64,000 nucleotides of DNA from Cryptomeria japonica. Its lineage: Eukaryota; Streptophyta; Pinopsida; Cupressales; Cupressaceae. Position 1 is the first letter of the stretch; each line of letters begins with the position of its first letter. Below the pieces are notes generated by a model that worked only from the letters and a program-made list of their open reading frames with translations, ran no database searches and had not been told where the DNA came from. The translations under genes were made by a program, and so were the position numbers. Below, in pieces: positions 32,801 through 45,142 of this stretch. Location: contig NC_081408.1 of NCBI RefSeq assembly GCF_030272615.1, positions 303,649,450 through 303,713,449 of the forward strand, given 5' to 3'.

Positions 32801-33900
32801 GATGTGCTTCCCAACAGCCTTCTTAAGACATGACACATGAAAAAAATTGTGAATCTAACTCCCCTTAGGAAGCTCCAACTTGTAGGCAACTTCACCCACC
32901 CTCCGAACCACCTTGTAGGGTCCATAGAAATGCGAATTCAGCTTCTCCTTACCACTTGTCTTCAAGGAGGATTGTTTGTACGATTAAAGTTAGAGGTATA
33001 CCAGATCGCCAACCTCAAAATTTTGCTCAACCCGATGTCAGTTAGCATACATCTTTTTCTAGTTCTGAGCCCTCTGCAGGTTATCTTTGAGAGATGTCAA
33101 GATGTCTAAACTCTCTTGAAGTCAATCTTTGGCCCTTGGTGCATGACTATCTCCCAATGCCAGGTCAACAAATGAAGAAGGTTCATAACCATATAGAGCT
33201 TTGAAGGGTGGCATTCTTATCGACATGTGATAGGTCGTGTTGTAATAGTATTCACCCAAATGTAACCAGTGAACCCAAGCCTTCTATTGAGCTGAAACGT
33301 AGTTCCTCAGATAACCCTCTAGCCATTTGTTCACAATCTCCATTTGTCCATCTGTCTGTAGATGGTAGCTCGTGCTAGGCAACAACACGGTTCCTGCCAA
33401 CTGAAATAAATCCATCTAGAAGGTACTCAAAAAATGTCTATCCCTATCACTAACTATGTTTTGTGGTAAACCATGTAAGTGGAATACCTCACAAAAGAAC
33501 AACTCGGTCACTTGAACTGCTTGGTATCCTGTGGGGATGGCAAAAAAATGTGCATACTTGGTCAAACGGTCAACTACGACGAAAATGAAATCCTTTCCTT
33601 GCACTCTTGGGAGCCCAGTAATGAAATCCATCAAGATGCTATCTCATTTCTGGTCGAGGATTGGCAGGGGTTGCAGCAGTCCAACCGGTAGGGTGTGCTC
33701 AGATTTGTCTTGCTGATAGGTGCAGCATTCTCGCACATACTGCAGGACGTCATTCTTAAGCCCCTTCCAAGAAAACCTTTCTCAGATCTGTCTGTAGGTT
33801 TTCAAGTATCCCGGGTGTCTAGCCAAGGGAGATTCGTGCATTTCCTTCAGAATATTTTCCTTCATCTTGGACTCGGGTACCAAATAAATCCTGTCCTTGT
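32801..33900 (-). pseudogene. Integrase of the chromovirus
   Basis: Minus strand. HHCC module with HESPLARHPGYLKTYRQI and CCTYQQDKSEH (about 33,850-33,695). Core with MDFITGLPRVQGKDFIFVVV then DRLTKYAHF (first Asp, 33,634-33,535), SDRDRHFLSTF (second Asp, about 33,440) and TDGQMEIVNKWLEGYLR (catalytic Glu, about 33,360). The GPY-like end reads FYGPYKVVRRVGEVAYKLELP (about 32,930-32,870). Several stops break it, including ones next to conserved Trp or Gln positions. Confidence 0.9.
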
Positions 33901-34089
33901 AGTAAATGATGTCATCAACTACCTTGTATCAATCATCCTGTACTTGACCATCCATCGGTTCACAGGTAAAAGTATTCTTGGAGTATTCAACCAACAGGTG
34001 TTCCTTCCAATCCATTGAAATCTGGGATAAAGAACATATGGTAGGCCTTCTTGACAGGGCATCAACCACCATGTTATTCTTCCCCTTCA

Positions 34090-35420
34090 CATATTCAATG
34101 TCGAAATCAAATTCCTAGACTTTTCTCACCCACTTATGTTGTCGTTCATTCAGATCCCTCTGCTCCAAGAAATATCGCAAGTTGTTGTGGTCTATCCGCG
34201 CAACAAACTTTGCCGCGACGAGGTACTGCCAAAACTTCGTCAGTGTGTGCATGATGGCAAGCATCTCCTTGTCATAGATGGAGTACAACTGCTCAACTCC
34301 CGAGAGCTTCTGACTCTCAAACCCAATGGGGTGATGGTCTTGCATCAACATTGCTCCAATTCCTTCTCCCGAGGCATCACACTCTAGGATGAAAGGGCGA
34401 GTGAAGTCTGGTAGGGCCAAAACTGGACACGTACTCATAACTTCTTTTAATTTATTGAAAGTTTGTTGCACCTGCACATTCCAATGGAAGGATCCTTTCT
34501 TTGTCAGATCTATCAATGGTGCACCAAGTTGTGAAAATCCTTTCACAAACCTCCTATAATAACTGCACAATCCAAAAAATCCACACAACTCTGAGAGAGT
34601 CTTGGGTGGAGGCCAATCCAAAATTGGCTGAATCTTCTCCTGCTGAACTTGTACCCCCTAGGTGCTGATGACGTGACCCAAGTACAGGACTTCGGTCATT
34701 GCAAATTCACATTTGGACCTTTTGGCATATAATGATTCCAATTTTATAATCCACAATACTTAATCCATATGTCCCACATGCTCCTCCCAAGTCTTGTTGT
34801 AGATGAGTATGTCATCAAAAAATACCAGTAGGAACTTACGTAGTTGCTTGTTGAAGATGTGGTTCATGTAGGACTAAAAAGTGGTCGGAGCATTGGTTAA
34901 TCCAAATGGCATGACCAACAACTCATAGTGTTTGTAATGGTAGTGAAAATTTGTCTTTTCCACATCTTGCTCCCTCATATGGATCTGATGGTACTTGGAG
35001 CGGAGATCAATTTTGGAGAAATAGACTGTACCATGTAGTTCATCTAGCAGCTCATCGATCATGGGAATGGGGTATCTATTCTTGATAGTCTTCTTGTTCA
35101 GTACACGGTAGTCAACACACATTCTAAGAGTTTCGTCCTTCTTCTTTACCAGTACCACTGAGGACGCAAAGGAGCTAGAGCTAGGTCGGATCCATCCATT
35201 ATCAAGGAGTTCCTGGATGGTTTTCTCTCTCTTCTTTGAACTTTTTCGGGTGGCGGTAGGGTGTTGTGATAGCAGGTTTTGCTCCTTCCTCCAACTCGAT
35301 GGTGTTCTCTAACCCTCGGTGTGGAGGTATACCAGATGGAATGTCAACGAAGACCAAACTATACTTATCCAGAACCGATTGAAGTTCCTCATCCTGTTAG
35401 TAAGTCGGATGCTCTTTCAC
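34090..35420 (-). pseudogene. Reverse transcriptase and RNase H of the chromovirus
   Basis: Minus strand. [50 protein letters not shown] (first Asp), [12 protein letters not shown], then LVFFDDILIY (the catalytic FxDD box near 34,803-34,830). RNase H: FILECDASGEGIGAMLMQ, KEMLAIMHTLTKFWQYL and ARIDHNNLRYFLEQ (34,400-34,150). Stops occur near 34,875 and 34,758, among others. Confidence 0.9.
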
Positions 35421-35589
35421 AGGTTTTGTTGAGATCAAGCAATGTGCTACCCAGACTATTTCATCATGTCAGAAGATGGCTTCCATCTGTTTGGCAAAAA
35501 TCTCCCTCGGGCCACCATTCGACATTCCTTTGAGAACCACCTTCCTGCCATCCACCTCGAATGAGAATTCTATCCTTTTGAAGCTCTAC

Positions 35590-36032
35590 GTTTATTGGTC
35601 GAGGGTCTCTATCCATTGAATGCCTAATATGACATTTGTGTCATCCAGATCTACTACAAAGAAATCGTCGATCACTGTGTAATTTCCCATGTTGATGCTT
35701 AGTTGCGGAACCAGATGAGTGCATGATAGGAGATTTCCTCTTGCCACCTTGACATCGAATCCTTCATGCTCCTTTGCACACAAACCCCTTCAGGTGACAA
35801 GTGATGAGTTTAGGAAGTTGAGCGATGCCCCACTATCGAGCATAACCAAGACTCGTTTCCCTTGGAGTGTACCATGTACCCTAAATACACTACACCTTGG
35901 GGTACCCGCCAGTGTGACAATGACCCCTCCCCTCCATATCAATGTGGAGATTCTCTCCGCTAGGCTAGTTTCCTTGACATATTCTTCCCTTGGTGGTTCA
36001 ATTTCCTCAAGCACCTCTTCCCCATTGGACAT
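35590..36032 (-). pseudogene. Aspartic protease of the chromovirus
   Basis: Minus strand. VLVMLDSGASLNFL gives the catalytic D-S-G motif (about 35,825-35,840). Downstream FFVVDLDDTNVILGIQW has the I-L-G motif of retropepsins. One stop at about 35,790 and another near 35,590 interrupt it. Confidence 0.85.
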
Positions 36033-36084
36033 TACTTCAATATAGTGAATATTCCCTTTGCCCGAACATCAATGTCCTAGTTCC

Positions 36085-36880
36085 CATGGCTCCTTGTAGG
36101 TGAAACAAAGATTCTTCCTTCTAAGTTCCTATTTTGTGGCTTCATCAAGAAATGATCTCTTCAGAAAGGGTTTATTATCCTTCTCCTTCGAAACGAAAGG
36201 TGGTTTGGTATGTGCAAAATTTATGGAAGAGGAAGATGTTGCCATGTTACGAGCCTTTTTTATTACTTCCGTGAGCGTGCTAGGGTTGAACCCCTTTACG
36301 CAACCTTTCAGAGGTTCCATCAATCCGTCCATGAACAAGACCATCAATCTCCGTTCTAAGATGTCTGTTACCAACACGGATAGTCTATAGAACTCTGTGA
36401 TGTAATTGTCCATCGGTCCCGACTGTTTTAGTTGTGCCAACTCCTTGAAATTGAGTTTTGGATCCTTCCTGTCAAACCGATCTATGAGATTCTCTATGAA
36501 GTCGGCATAGGAAGTTATTTGGTCATGGCCAAGAGTGACCATTCCATGATGCCACCATTCATGCGCGACTCCTTCCAGGTGAAGTGTCGCAAAATTGATG
36601 GCTTCATATTCAGGCATGGGGTTGAGTTAGAAGTAGGTGTCTACTTTTTGAACCCAAGCTTGTGTCGAGGTTGTTGTGGTCCCATCAAAGGATGATAGGT
36701 TGATCTTGCCAAGCTTCCACTTGATGTCATTGTTATGGTGTCCATAATAGCCCCGACTTCTATTGCCTGAGTATTTCATCTGGAGCTCAGCATAATCCTT
36801 GAAGAATATGTCCCCCTCAAGATTTGCATCCCTCCAATCTTGGTTCAACTGTGCTTGCATCTCCTAAAAGGTGGGTTCAT
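36085..36880 (-). pseudogene. gag of the chromovirus
   Basis: Minus strand. GKINLSSFDGTTTTSTQAW, then INFATLHLEGVAHEWWHHG, FIENLIDRFDRKDPKLN, FKELAQLKQSGPMDNYITEF and MVLFMDGLMEPL. This is the Retrotrans_gag capsid pattern. A decayed zinc knuckle (CFTYKEPWELGH) follows at about 36,085-36,115. Stops separate the blocks near 36,625 and 36,128. The first 60 bp lie in the segment duplicated at 39,239. Confidence 0.85.
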
Positions 36881-37220
36881 GTTCCCTGCATGGCGCTTCT
36901 GATTTTTGAGGATAAGTCAGCATCAGCGACCGTGAATGTGAGCGCTGGACGTTTGACCTTCCAGTGACTGAATCATCGCCATGCCCATTCTATTCTCCAT
37001 TCATTTTTCCCAAGGCCAATTGTCATAAGGTTTCCTCCATGATTTGTTGTCGTTGATCCCCTCTGGTTATGGTGTTGTTGAGCTGAGCTTGGCTTCTGGT
37101 TAGCTCCCTTAATCATGACTTATTTTGCAAGATCATGTGGTTCCTCCATTCGGTCGGTCGAATGGTACCTCCTTCTAGTGTACACTTGCATCCACTACAT
37201 GATAGGTTGGCAAGATCACA

Positions 37221-37233
37221 GGCTCCAATACCA
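37221..37233 (-). promoter_or_regulatory. Primer-binding site, initiator tRNA-Met type
   Basis: Minus-strand TGGTATTGGAGCC one base from the 5' LTR. The usual plant tRNA-iMet site is TGGTATCAGAGCC, so two bases differ. The copy at 39,639-39,651 is identical. Confidence 0.85.
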
Positions 37234-37234
37234 C

Positions 37235-37999
37235 TGTAATGTTCTCTTGCCATTGTACAACAAGATTGAGAGTGTGTGGGTGTGACCATACGATGAGGGT
37301 GAGGGCGTATGGTGGAGGTGACCGATGGGGGTGCTATGTACGGTGAGGGTGTGGAACCGTACGATGCAAATGGGAGTGTACAGTGGGGTGAGAGGTGTAT
37401 AGTGGGGTGTATGGCGGAGGTAGGGCATACAGTGGGGATGTACGGTTGGGGGTGAGTTTGGTGAGATGTACAGTAGAGGTGGGAGGTGTACAGTGGTATA
37501 ACCATATGGTGGGCTTCAGTGGATGTGTGGTGAAGGGGTTGATTGTTTGTAAGCAATAAATTCTGAATATTAGAAATCCCTTGTGCATGTATTAGATTAA
37601 TAGATATGCAACTAGAGAAGTAAACAATGATGAGATTCAAGATTTGTTAGATCTGAAATGAGTACAAATAAACAGAATAGGGTGAGGGGTGAATCTCACC
37701 AAAACTGCAAATACCAAATAGGGAGGGTCTTTCACTTTTGAAATGGTGGATAAAAGAACTCCAACAGGAATTCGTACAATAGAGAAAAAATACCAAAATT
37801 CACATACCTATGACAAAGACTAACTCGACCATATATATGGGCTCCGGGAAACTTCCCGAAGGGTTACAAATGGGCCGACATGACCAATCAAGACTTGTCT
37901 AATCTAATTAAATAAAATGACCTGAAAGATTGTTATTAAATTTGGGGCCTTACAATAAAGTAATTAAATTTATTATTTAATTACATCGGGGACATTACA
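37235..37999 (-). mobile_element. 5' LTR of the chromovirus
   Basis: 765 bp with TG...CA ends. The target duplication CCCTC follows at 38,000. Confidence 0.9.
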
Positions 38000-38004
38000 C
38001 CCTC

Positions 38005-38336
38005 TTGATGAACACCATCCTTAGATAGATGATTGACCATGTGGAAAATATCTGCATGTGTAGTTATAAAAGCACAAAATTTTAAAACTAATTATTCAAA
38101 CTAATTTAAAGTAATTCAAACTAATTCTAAAAACTATTTTAAACTAATTCAAAAATATCTGAAAATGATACAACTGTAATTTAAAGTAATTTGTACTAAT
38201 TGAAACTATTTTAAACTTATTCCAAAAAAATTCAAATTGATACAATATTAATTCAAACTAATTTGAAAATGATACAATTTAGTAATTGAATATAAAACAT
38301 TTGATACAAATTACTTTAAAGAAACATTAAAACTAA
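38005..38336. repeat. AT-rich stretch with repeated AAACTAATTCAAA words
   Basis: Variants of TTTAAACTAATTCAAA and TTCAAACTAATT recur about every 20-35 bp. Duplicated at 40,423-40,755. Confidence 0.6.
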
Positions 38337-38346
38337 ATATACATAC

Positions 38347-38379
<33 letters not shown>

Positions 38380-38465
38380 TACACATATGTACACAATATA
38401 TACATACACACACACATATACACACACATACACACACACACATACACACACACATACATACACAT

Positions 38466-38542
<77 letters not shown>

Positions 38543-38578
38543 TACATACATATACGTTGCATAGACATACATACACAC

Positions 38579-38609
<31 letters not shown>

Positions 38610-38622
38610 TACACCCACATAA

Positions 38623-38697
<75 letters not shown>
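38337..38697. repeat. (AC)n/(ACAT)n microsatellite
   Basis: About 360 bp of AC, ACAT and ATAC repeats. All ORFs on both strands here are Cys/Val/Tyr or Thr/His repeats and are not genes. Confidence 0.98.
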
Positions 38698-38698
<1 letters not shown>

Positions 38699-39238
38699 GG
38701 CAATAATGCAACAAATTGAGAGGGGTGCGGGGTGAACCAGTTTGCACAAAAACTTACTGCAACTTAAACCACAAATCGGATGTGACAATTAACAGTTAAA
38801 GCATGAAACAACTCCACATCAATAACACACATAACAACAAGATTTTTTGACATGGAAAACCTAGTTAAGGGAAAAACTACGGTGGTAACCTACCCATAAT
38901 GAGATAATACCTTGTTAGGAGTAAATGAAAATATTACAATGGGGAATGCACATGCATTCAGGCACACTACCTAGAGATCACTGCTCAAAATAAGAAACTC
39001 AGAAAGGCTACAACCTTTAGGGAAGGCTCATTGCCTTACAAGAAGGCTCACTGACTTAAAAAAGGATTCAGACAACAATCCGGATTACATGAACTGTGAA
39101 AATAACATCTCCATATGCCTGAGTATGGTTCTGATTAAGCACACAGTCTGCTTTGCATCACTTCTCTTCTCTCCTTCACACTTCTGAAAGATCAAATCAC
39201 TTGACCGCACATACAACTCGATCATACACACTCTCAAA
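38698..39238 (-). mobile_element. Truncated Ty1/copia-like LTR (unit A copy)
   Basis: Starts TTGGCAATAATGCAAC on the plus strand and matches 41,100-41,640. It is cut by the duplication junction. Confidence 0.75.
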
Positions 39239-39652
39239 GATTTGCATCCCTCCAATCTTGGTTCAACTGTGCTTGCATCTCCTAAAAGGTGAGTTCATGT
39301 TCCCTGCATGGCGCTTCTGATTTTTGAGGATAAGTCAGCATCAGCGACCGTGAATGTGAGCGCTAGACGTTTGACCTTCCAATGACCGAATCATCGCCAT
39401 GCCCATTCTGTTCTCCATTCATTTTTCCCAAGGCCAATTGTCGTAAGGTTTCCTCCATGATTTGTTGTTGTTGCTCCCCTCTGGTTATGGTGTCATTGAG
39501 CTAAGCTTGGCTTCTAGTTAGCTCCCTTAATCATGACTTATTTTGCAAGATCATGTGGTTCCTCCATTCGGTTGGTCGAACGGTACCTCCTTCTAGTGTA
39601 CACTTGCATCCACTACATCATAAGCTGGCAAGATCACAGGCTCCAATACCAC

Positions 39653-40417
39653 TGTAATGTTCTCTTGCCATTGTACGACAAGATTGAGAGTGTGTGGGTG
39701 TGACCGTACGGTGAGGGTGAGGGCGTATGGTGGAGGTGACCGATGAGGGTGCTATGTACGGTGAGGGTGTGGAACCGTACGATGCAAATGGGAGTGTACG
39801 GTGGGGTGAGAGGTGTACAGTGGGGTGTATGGTGGAGGTAGGGTGTACAGTGGGGATGTATGGTTGGGGGTGAGTTTGGTGAGATGTATAGTGGAGGTGG
39901 GAGGTGTACAGTGGTATAACCATATGGTGGGCTTCAGTGGATGTGTGGTGAAGGAGTTGATTGTTCGTAAGCAATAAATTCGGAATATTAGAAATCCCTT
40001 GTGCATGTATTAGATTAACAAATATGCAACTAGAGAAGTAAACAATGATGAGATTCAAGATTTGTTAGATCCGAAATGAGTACAAATAAACAGAATAGGG
40101 TGAGGGGTGAATCTCACCAAAACTGCAAATACCAAATAGGGAGGGTCTTTCACTTCCGAAATGGTGGATAAAAGAACTCCAATAGGAATTCGCACAATAG
40201 AGAAAAAATACCAAAATTCACATACCTATGACAAAGACTAACTCGACCATATATATGGGCTCCGAGAAACTTCCCGAAGGGTTACAAATGGGCCGACATG
40301 ACCAATCAAGACTTGTCTAATCTAATTAAATAAAATGACCTGAAAGATTGTTATTAAATTTGGGGCCTTACAATAAAGTAATTAAATTTATTATTTAATT
40401 ACATCGGGGACATTACA
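39653..40417 (-). mobile_element. Duplicated chromovirus 5' LTR (third LTR)
   Basis: 765 bp, the same length as the LTR at 37,235-37,999 and followed by the same CCCTC. It arose by segmental duplication rather than by a new insertion. Confidence 0.9.
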
Positions 40418-40755
40418 CCCTCTTGATGAACACCATCCTTAGATAGATGATTGACCATGTGGAAAATATCTGCATGTGTAGTTATAAAAGCACAAAATTT
40501 TAAAACTAATTATTCAAACTAATTTAGAGTAGTTCAAACTAATTCTAAAAACTATTTTAAACTAATTCAAAAATATTTGAAAATGATACAACTGTAATTT
40601 AAAGTAATTTGTACTAATTGAAACTATTTTAAACTTATTCCAAAAAAATTCAAATTGATACAATTCTAATTCAAACTAAGTTGAAAACGATACAATTTAG
40701 TAGTTGAATATAAAACATTTGATACAAATTACTTTAAAGAAACATTAAAACTAAA

Positions 40756-41099
<344 letters not shown>

Positions 41100-42489
41100 T
41101 GGCAATAATGCAACAGACTGAGAGGGGTGCGGGGTGAACCAGTTTGCACAAAAACTTATTGCAACTTAAACCACAAATCGGATCTGATGATTAGCAGTTA
41201 AAGCATGAAACAACTCCACATCAATAACACACATAACAACAAGATTTTTTGACATGGAAAACCCGGTTAAGGGAAAAACTACGGTGGGAACCTACCCATA
41301 ATGAGATAATACCTTGTTAGGAGTAAATGAAAATATTACAATGGGGAATGCACATGCATTCAGGCACACTACCTAGAGCTCACTGCTCAAAATAAGAAAC
41401 TCAGAAAGGCTACAACCTTTAGGGAAGGCTCATTGCCTTACAAGAAGTCTCATTGACTTAAAAAAGGATTTAGACAACAATCCAGATTACATGAACTATG
41501 AAAATAACATCTCCATATGCCTGAGTATGGTTCTGATTAAGCACACAGTCTGCTTTGCATCACTTATCTTCTCTCCTTCACACTTCTAAAAGATCAAATC
41601 ACTTGACCGCACATACAACTCGATCATACACACTCTCAAAGATTGCAGACATACATCTTACATGACTTACATTTATTTATACAAGTCACCAACCTATATT
41701 TCAAGGTCGGCTAAACCCTCAACACAAATAACAAAATAATGACCTCACAGGGTACAAAAATACATGCAGACCAAAACGATATTGACTAAGACATAGTTTA
41801 GAACCAAATCAATACCACAAACATGCAACACCTCCAAGAATTACGCCTCGATCATCTGCAACACGCTACAACCATCAAGAATGCCACATAACATGAAGAA
41901 CGTCATCGGACGAAGAAAATCTTCAATAACGTGCACAATGTTCAATGCAAACCACCAATACGCATAGCACATGATCCATAAACATTCACAAGCAACGTGA
42001 ATTGCACCACAACAACCACAACAACTCGGATCATCAGAATCATCATCATCTCTTTATTGTAGCTCAAGAACATCAACATAACTAACTGTCAACCTGAAAT
42101 ATTTGATTGTGGATTTTCAAATCATGAACCAATCGAACTAAGGACACAAATCAATGTCCAAAACACATCCTATGCATCCGCAACAAAAGATATTACAATT
42201 TCGAATCAATATGGAGCACAAACTAGAATACTGAATAACACAAACAACTTAATAACATCCTCTATACTAGATCTCATAACTCGATCAAAACATCATGCAG
42301 ACCTCTACAAATGGGAATGAACCATCTGCAAACAACATACTAGAAACTCTTTAATCTACATCAACTCATTTGCAAAACACAAGCTAAAGCAACTCATCCA
42401 ACCTAACCGCAACATAGGAATACACAGAAGAATATGTTGGTATCAATGACAACACAACATTCCAACAATCTTCTCAGCAACATCCAACA
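41100..42489 (-). mobile_element. Ty1/copia-like solo LTR inserted in an (AC)n tract
   Basis: TG...CA ends, about 1.39 kb. On the minus strand it starts TGTTGGATGTTGC, has TATAAATAAATG near 41,680, and then CCACCGTAGTTTTTCCC followed by GGTTTTCCATGTC, a pattern common near the 3' end of plant Ty1/copia LTRs (from memory). Both flanks are CA-rich microsatellite, so a target duplication cannot be told from the repeat. No internal region is attached. Confidence 0.6.
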
Positions 42490-43010
42490 CACACATACAC
42501 ACACATAAACATGCATGCATACATACATACATACATACATACATACATACATACATACATACACATACACACATACATACATATACATTACATAGACACG
42601 CATACATCCATACATACATACATACATACATACATACATACACACACATACACACACATACACACATATACATTACATAGACACACACACATACATACAT
42701 ACATACACACACATACACACATACACACATATACATTACATAGACACACATACATACATACATACATACATAGATACATACATACATACACACACATACA
42801 TACATACACACATACATACACATACACATACATACACACACATACACATACACACATAGACACATACATACATACATATATGCACATACACACATACATA
42901 TACATGCACATACACGCACATACATACAAATATACACACACACACACATACACACATGCATACACACATAAATGCATACATACACATACACATACACACA
43001 TACATACACG

Positions 43011-43058
<48 letters not shown>

Positions 43059-43715
43059 AACACACACACACACACACATGCATACATGCATATACATACA
43101 TACATATACATGTACATACACCCACATACATACATACACACATACACACATACACACATGTATACACACATACATACATACATACACATACACACATACA
43201 TACACACACACACACACATACATACATACATACATACATACACATACACACACATATATACATCCACACACATGTTACATACACACATATATACATACAC
43301 ATACATGTGCACATGCAAATAGACATGTAGACATACTTGTGCACATGCACATATACATGTAGACATACTTGTGCACATGCACATATACATGTAGACATAC
43401 TTGTACACATGCACATGCACATACACACATACATACATATACATATATACACATACACACATACATGCATATGGACATATATACATATAAATACACACTT
43501 ACATGTATACACATACATCCACACACATACACACACATGCATGTACATCTATGTATGCATGTGTATGTGTGTGTGTATGTGTAGGTGTATATATATGTGT
43601 ATGTGCATGTGCAGGTGTTGGTGCAGGTGCAAGTGTAGGCGTGGGTGTGGGTGTGGGTGTTTGTGTATGTGTTTGTATATAAGGATTGACGTTTGTATGT
43701 GTATGTGTGTATATT
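42490..43715. repeat. 1.2-kb ACAT/AC microsatellite with TGTG end
   Basis: Imperfect ACAT, ACAC and ATACAC repeats, with near-direct repeats of TACATTACATAGACACRCAT (about 42,583, 42,669 and 42,733) and GTAGACATACTTGTGCACATG (about 43,327, 43,357 and 43,389; the third reads GTACAC). After 43,545 it changes to TATG/GTGT. Long apparent ORFs on both strands are repeat translations. Confidence 0.95.
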
Positions 43716-44745
43716 GATTAGTATTTTTTATGGTTTAATAGTAAGGTTAATGAGAAAATGAACATTTTTTTGTCATCATTTAATAGTAACGATTATATTT
43801 TTCTAATGGTTTCATAGTGTGGGTTTTCAAAATTTGTTTGGTTTAATGTATTTTTTACATTTTTCTAATGGTTTCATACTAAAGGTTTTCAGAAAATTGA
43901 CAAACTAGAAAAATAAAAAAAACACGTAACAAGAAATATATTTATTTTTTAAACCACAAAAACAAAACTAAAAAAAAGAGAAGAAATTTGTACATACATA
44001 AAAAAACAAGGGCCGAAACTAAGCTCTCTTTGTAGTTTGACCGAACTCCCAAAGCTCCTAGGTGTTAAATGGTGCCCCCCCCCCCCACCCCGTCGAAAAT
44101 CAGGTTTATATAACCAATAGTTCAATTGAACTCAGTTCAACCGAACTCTTGGCACCATCGGGCACCACGCGATGGGAAAATGGTCTGGTCGAACTTAGTT
44201 CGATCGAACTCAGTTGGGCTGAACTAAGTTTAGTCAGATTGTACCAGTTAGCCCAAAGGGTGACACAACATTATGCTTTTGCCCTAACCCCCTACTATCT
44301 AGCCAGACAAAGAATGTTAGGCCAGAGCGCTAGAGCAGGAAAGAAAGAAAGTTCTTACATCCCCAAGCTAAACAACAACCAAACTAGACATAATTGCTCA
44401 CATGGGCATAGGTGGAAGAAAGCTCTCATTCAGAGAATCAAGAACTATGCCCCCCCTCTATTTGAAGGGCTAGCCCCCAATTCAATGCACCCTGATAATA
44501 TTCATTCATCATTTTGAAAGGCTGCACAAACTACCGCGAAGTTCATCCTATTGGAATGCCATTTGAACAACCAACACAACAGCTGAATAATAACTAATTA
44601 TCCTCTCAATTTTAATTCTCTTCTCAAGAAGCTCTCAAGCACTCCCTACTGTTTGTTGTAGAGATACAACATGGAGAAGCACTAGCAAATATGGGGTTGG
44701 TAATCACAATAAAGTAGAACCATATGTAGAGTAGAACAAGCATAC
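43716..44745. other. Non-coding, with GAAC palindromes and a poly-C run
   Basis: TTTTCTAATGGTTTCATA occurs near 43,800 and 43,862. A C-run of about 14 is at 44,077. Repeated GTTCNNNNGAAC-like motifs fill 44,110-44,240. An open frame of 151 codons at 44,062-44,517 overlaps these repeats and is probably not coding. Confidence 0.4.
44110..44240. repeat. Cluster of GTTC/GAAC palindromic words
   Basis: AGTTCAATTGAACTCAGTTC, CAACCGAACTC, CGAACTTAGTTCGATCGAAC, CTCAGTTGGGCTGAACTAAG. Inverted GTTC and GAAC half-sites repeat at close spacing. A similar word is at about 23,106. Confidence 0.7.
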
Positions 44746-45112
44746 CTCAATGATACGAGAAGAGCCTTGAATTCAAGTGCAATGTTGAACATAAAGTCTG
44801 TGTTTCGAGTAAACCATTCAATATATCCTTCATTTCCTATATAAACGAAGATTAGAGAATAAGATGAAGCACCAACCCAGTGTTTTAAGTTGATGAGATA
44901 CCTTTGTTGAAATGTGACATAGCTTTGATGTGTGAAACTAAAATGGCCCAAAGTTTGTGTGAAGTATTTGACATCATATTGTGCAAATGGGGAAGAATTA
45001 GAGTGATGTGCATGAGTGTTAGATGTCCTATGAGTTTGTGAGCATAAGGAAGCAACAAGCACAAAATGAAGTCCAGCCAATACAAGAAATGTACAAAATA
45101 GTCGACACCCTT
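44746..45112 (-). pseudogene. First-exon relic of a Pro-X carboxypeptidase (peptidase S28) gene
   Basis: Minus strand. A hydrophobic leader (CTFLVLAGLHFVLVASLC) precedes SSPFAQYDVKYFTQTLGHFS, then FQQRYLINLKHWVGASS, IFVYIGNEGYIEWFTRNTDF and MFNIALEFKALLV. This is the N-terminus of lysosomal/vacuolar Pro-X carboxypeptidases, serine peptidases with a signal peptide. Family members read DHFSF, YGNEGDIEWF and ENTGFMFDIAPxFKALLVFIEHRY, so several conserved residues have changed. A splice donor (GAG/GTATG) lies at 44,745, but one base is lost just before it, breaking the frame. The start codon is unclear. No later exon is found downstream. Confidence 0.7.
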
Positions 45113-45142
45113 CATGTTCACAGGCGTAGTCATAAAAAGCAT

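Larger units (their letters stand above)
31725..37999 (-). mobile_element. Ty3/gypsy chromovirus, complete but decayed
   Basis: The 6.3-kb element has LTRs at both ends and a perfect 5-bp target duplication CCCTC (31,720-31,724 and 38,000-38,004). On the minus strand the order is 5' LTR, primer-binding site, gag, protease, RT, RNase H, integrase, chromodomain, 3' LTR. The chromodomain places it among plant chromoviruses, probably Tekay/Del-like, although the subclade is not tested. Stops are scattered through all domains. Its two LTRs differ from each other clearly more than the duplicated 5' LTR copies do. Confidence 0.9.
36821..39238. repeat. 2.4-kb tandem duplication, unit A
   Basis: Runs from within the gag leader of the chromovirus through PBS, 5' LTR, flank, microsatellite and part of a Ty1/copia-like LTR. 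Unit B begins at 39,239 with the same GATTTGCATCCC start. The offset between copies is 2,418 bp in the non-repetitive parts. Confidence 0.9.

Noticed and set aside
44062-44517. Plus-strand 151-codon frame
   Set aside because: It overlaps a poly-C run and GAAC palindromes and has no recognisable domain.
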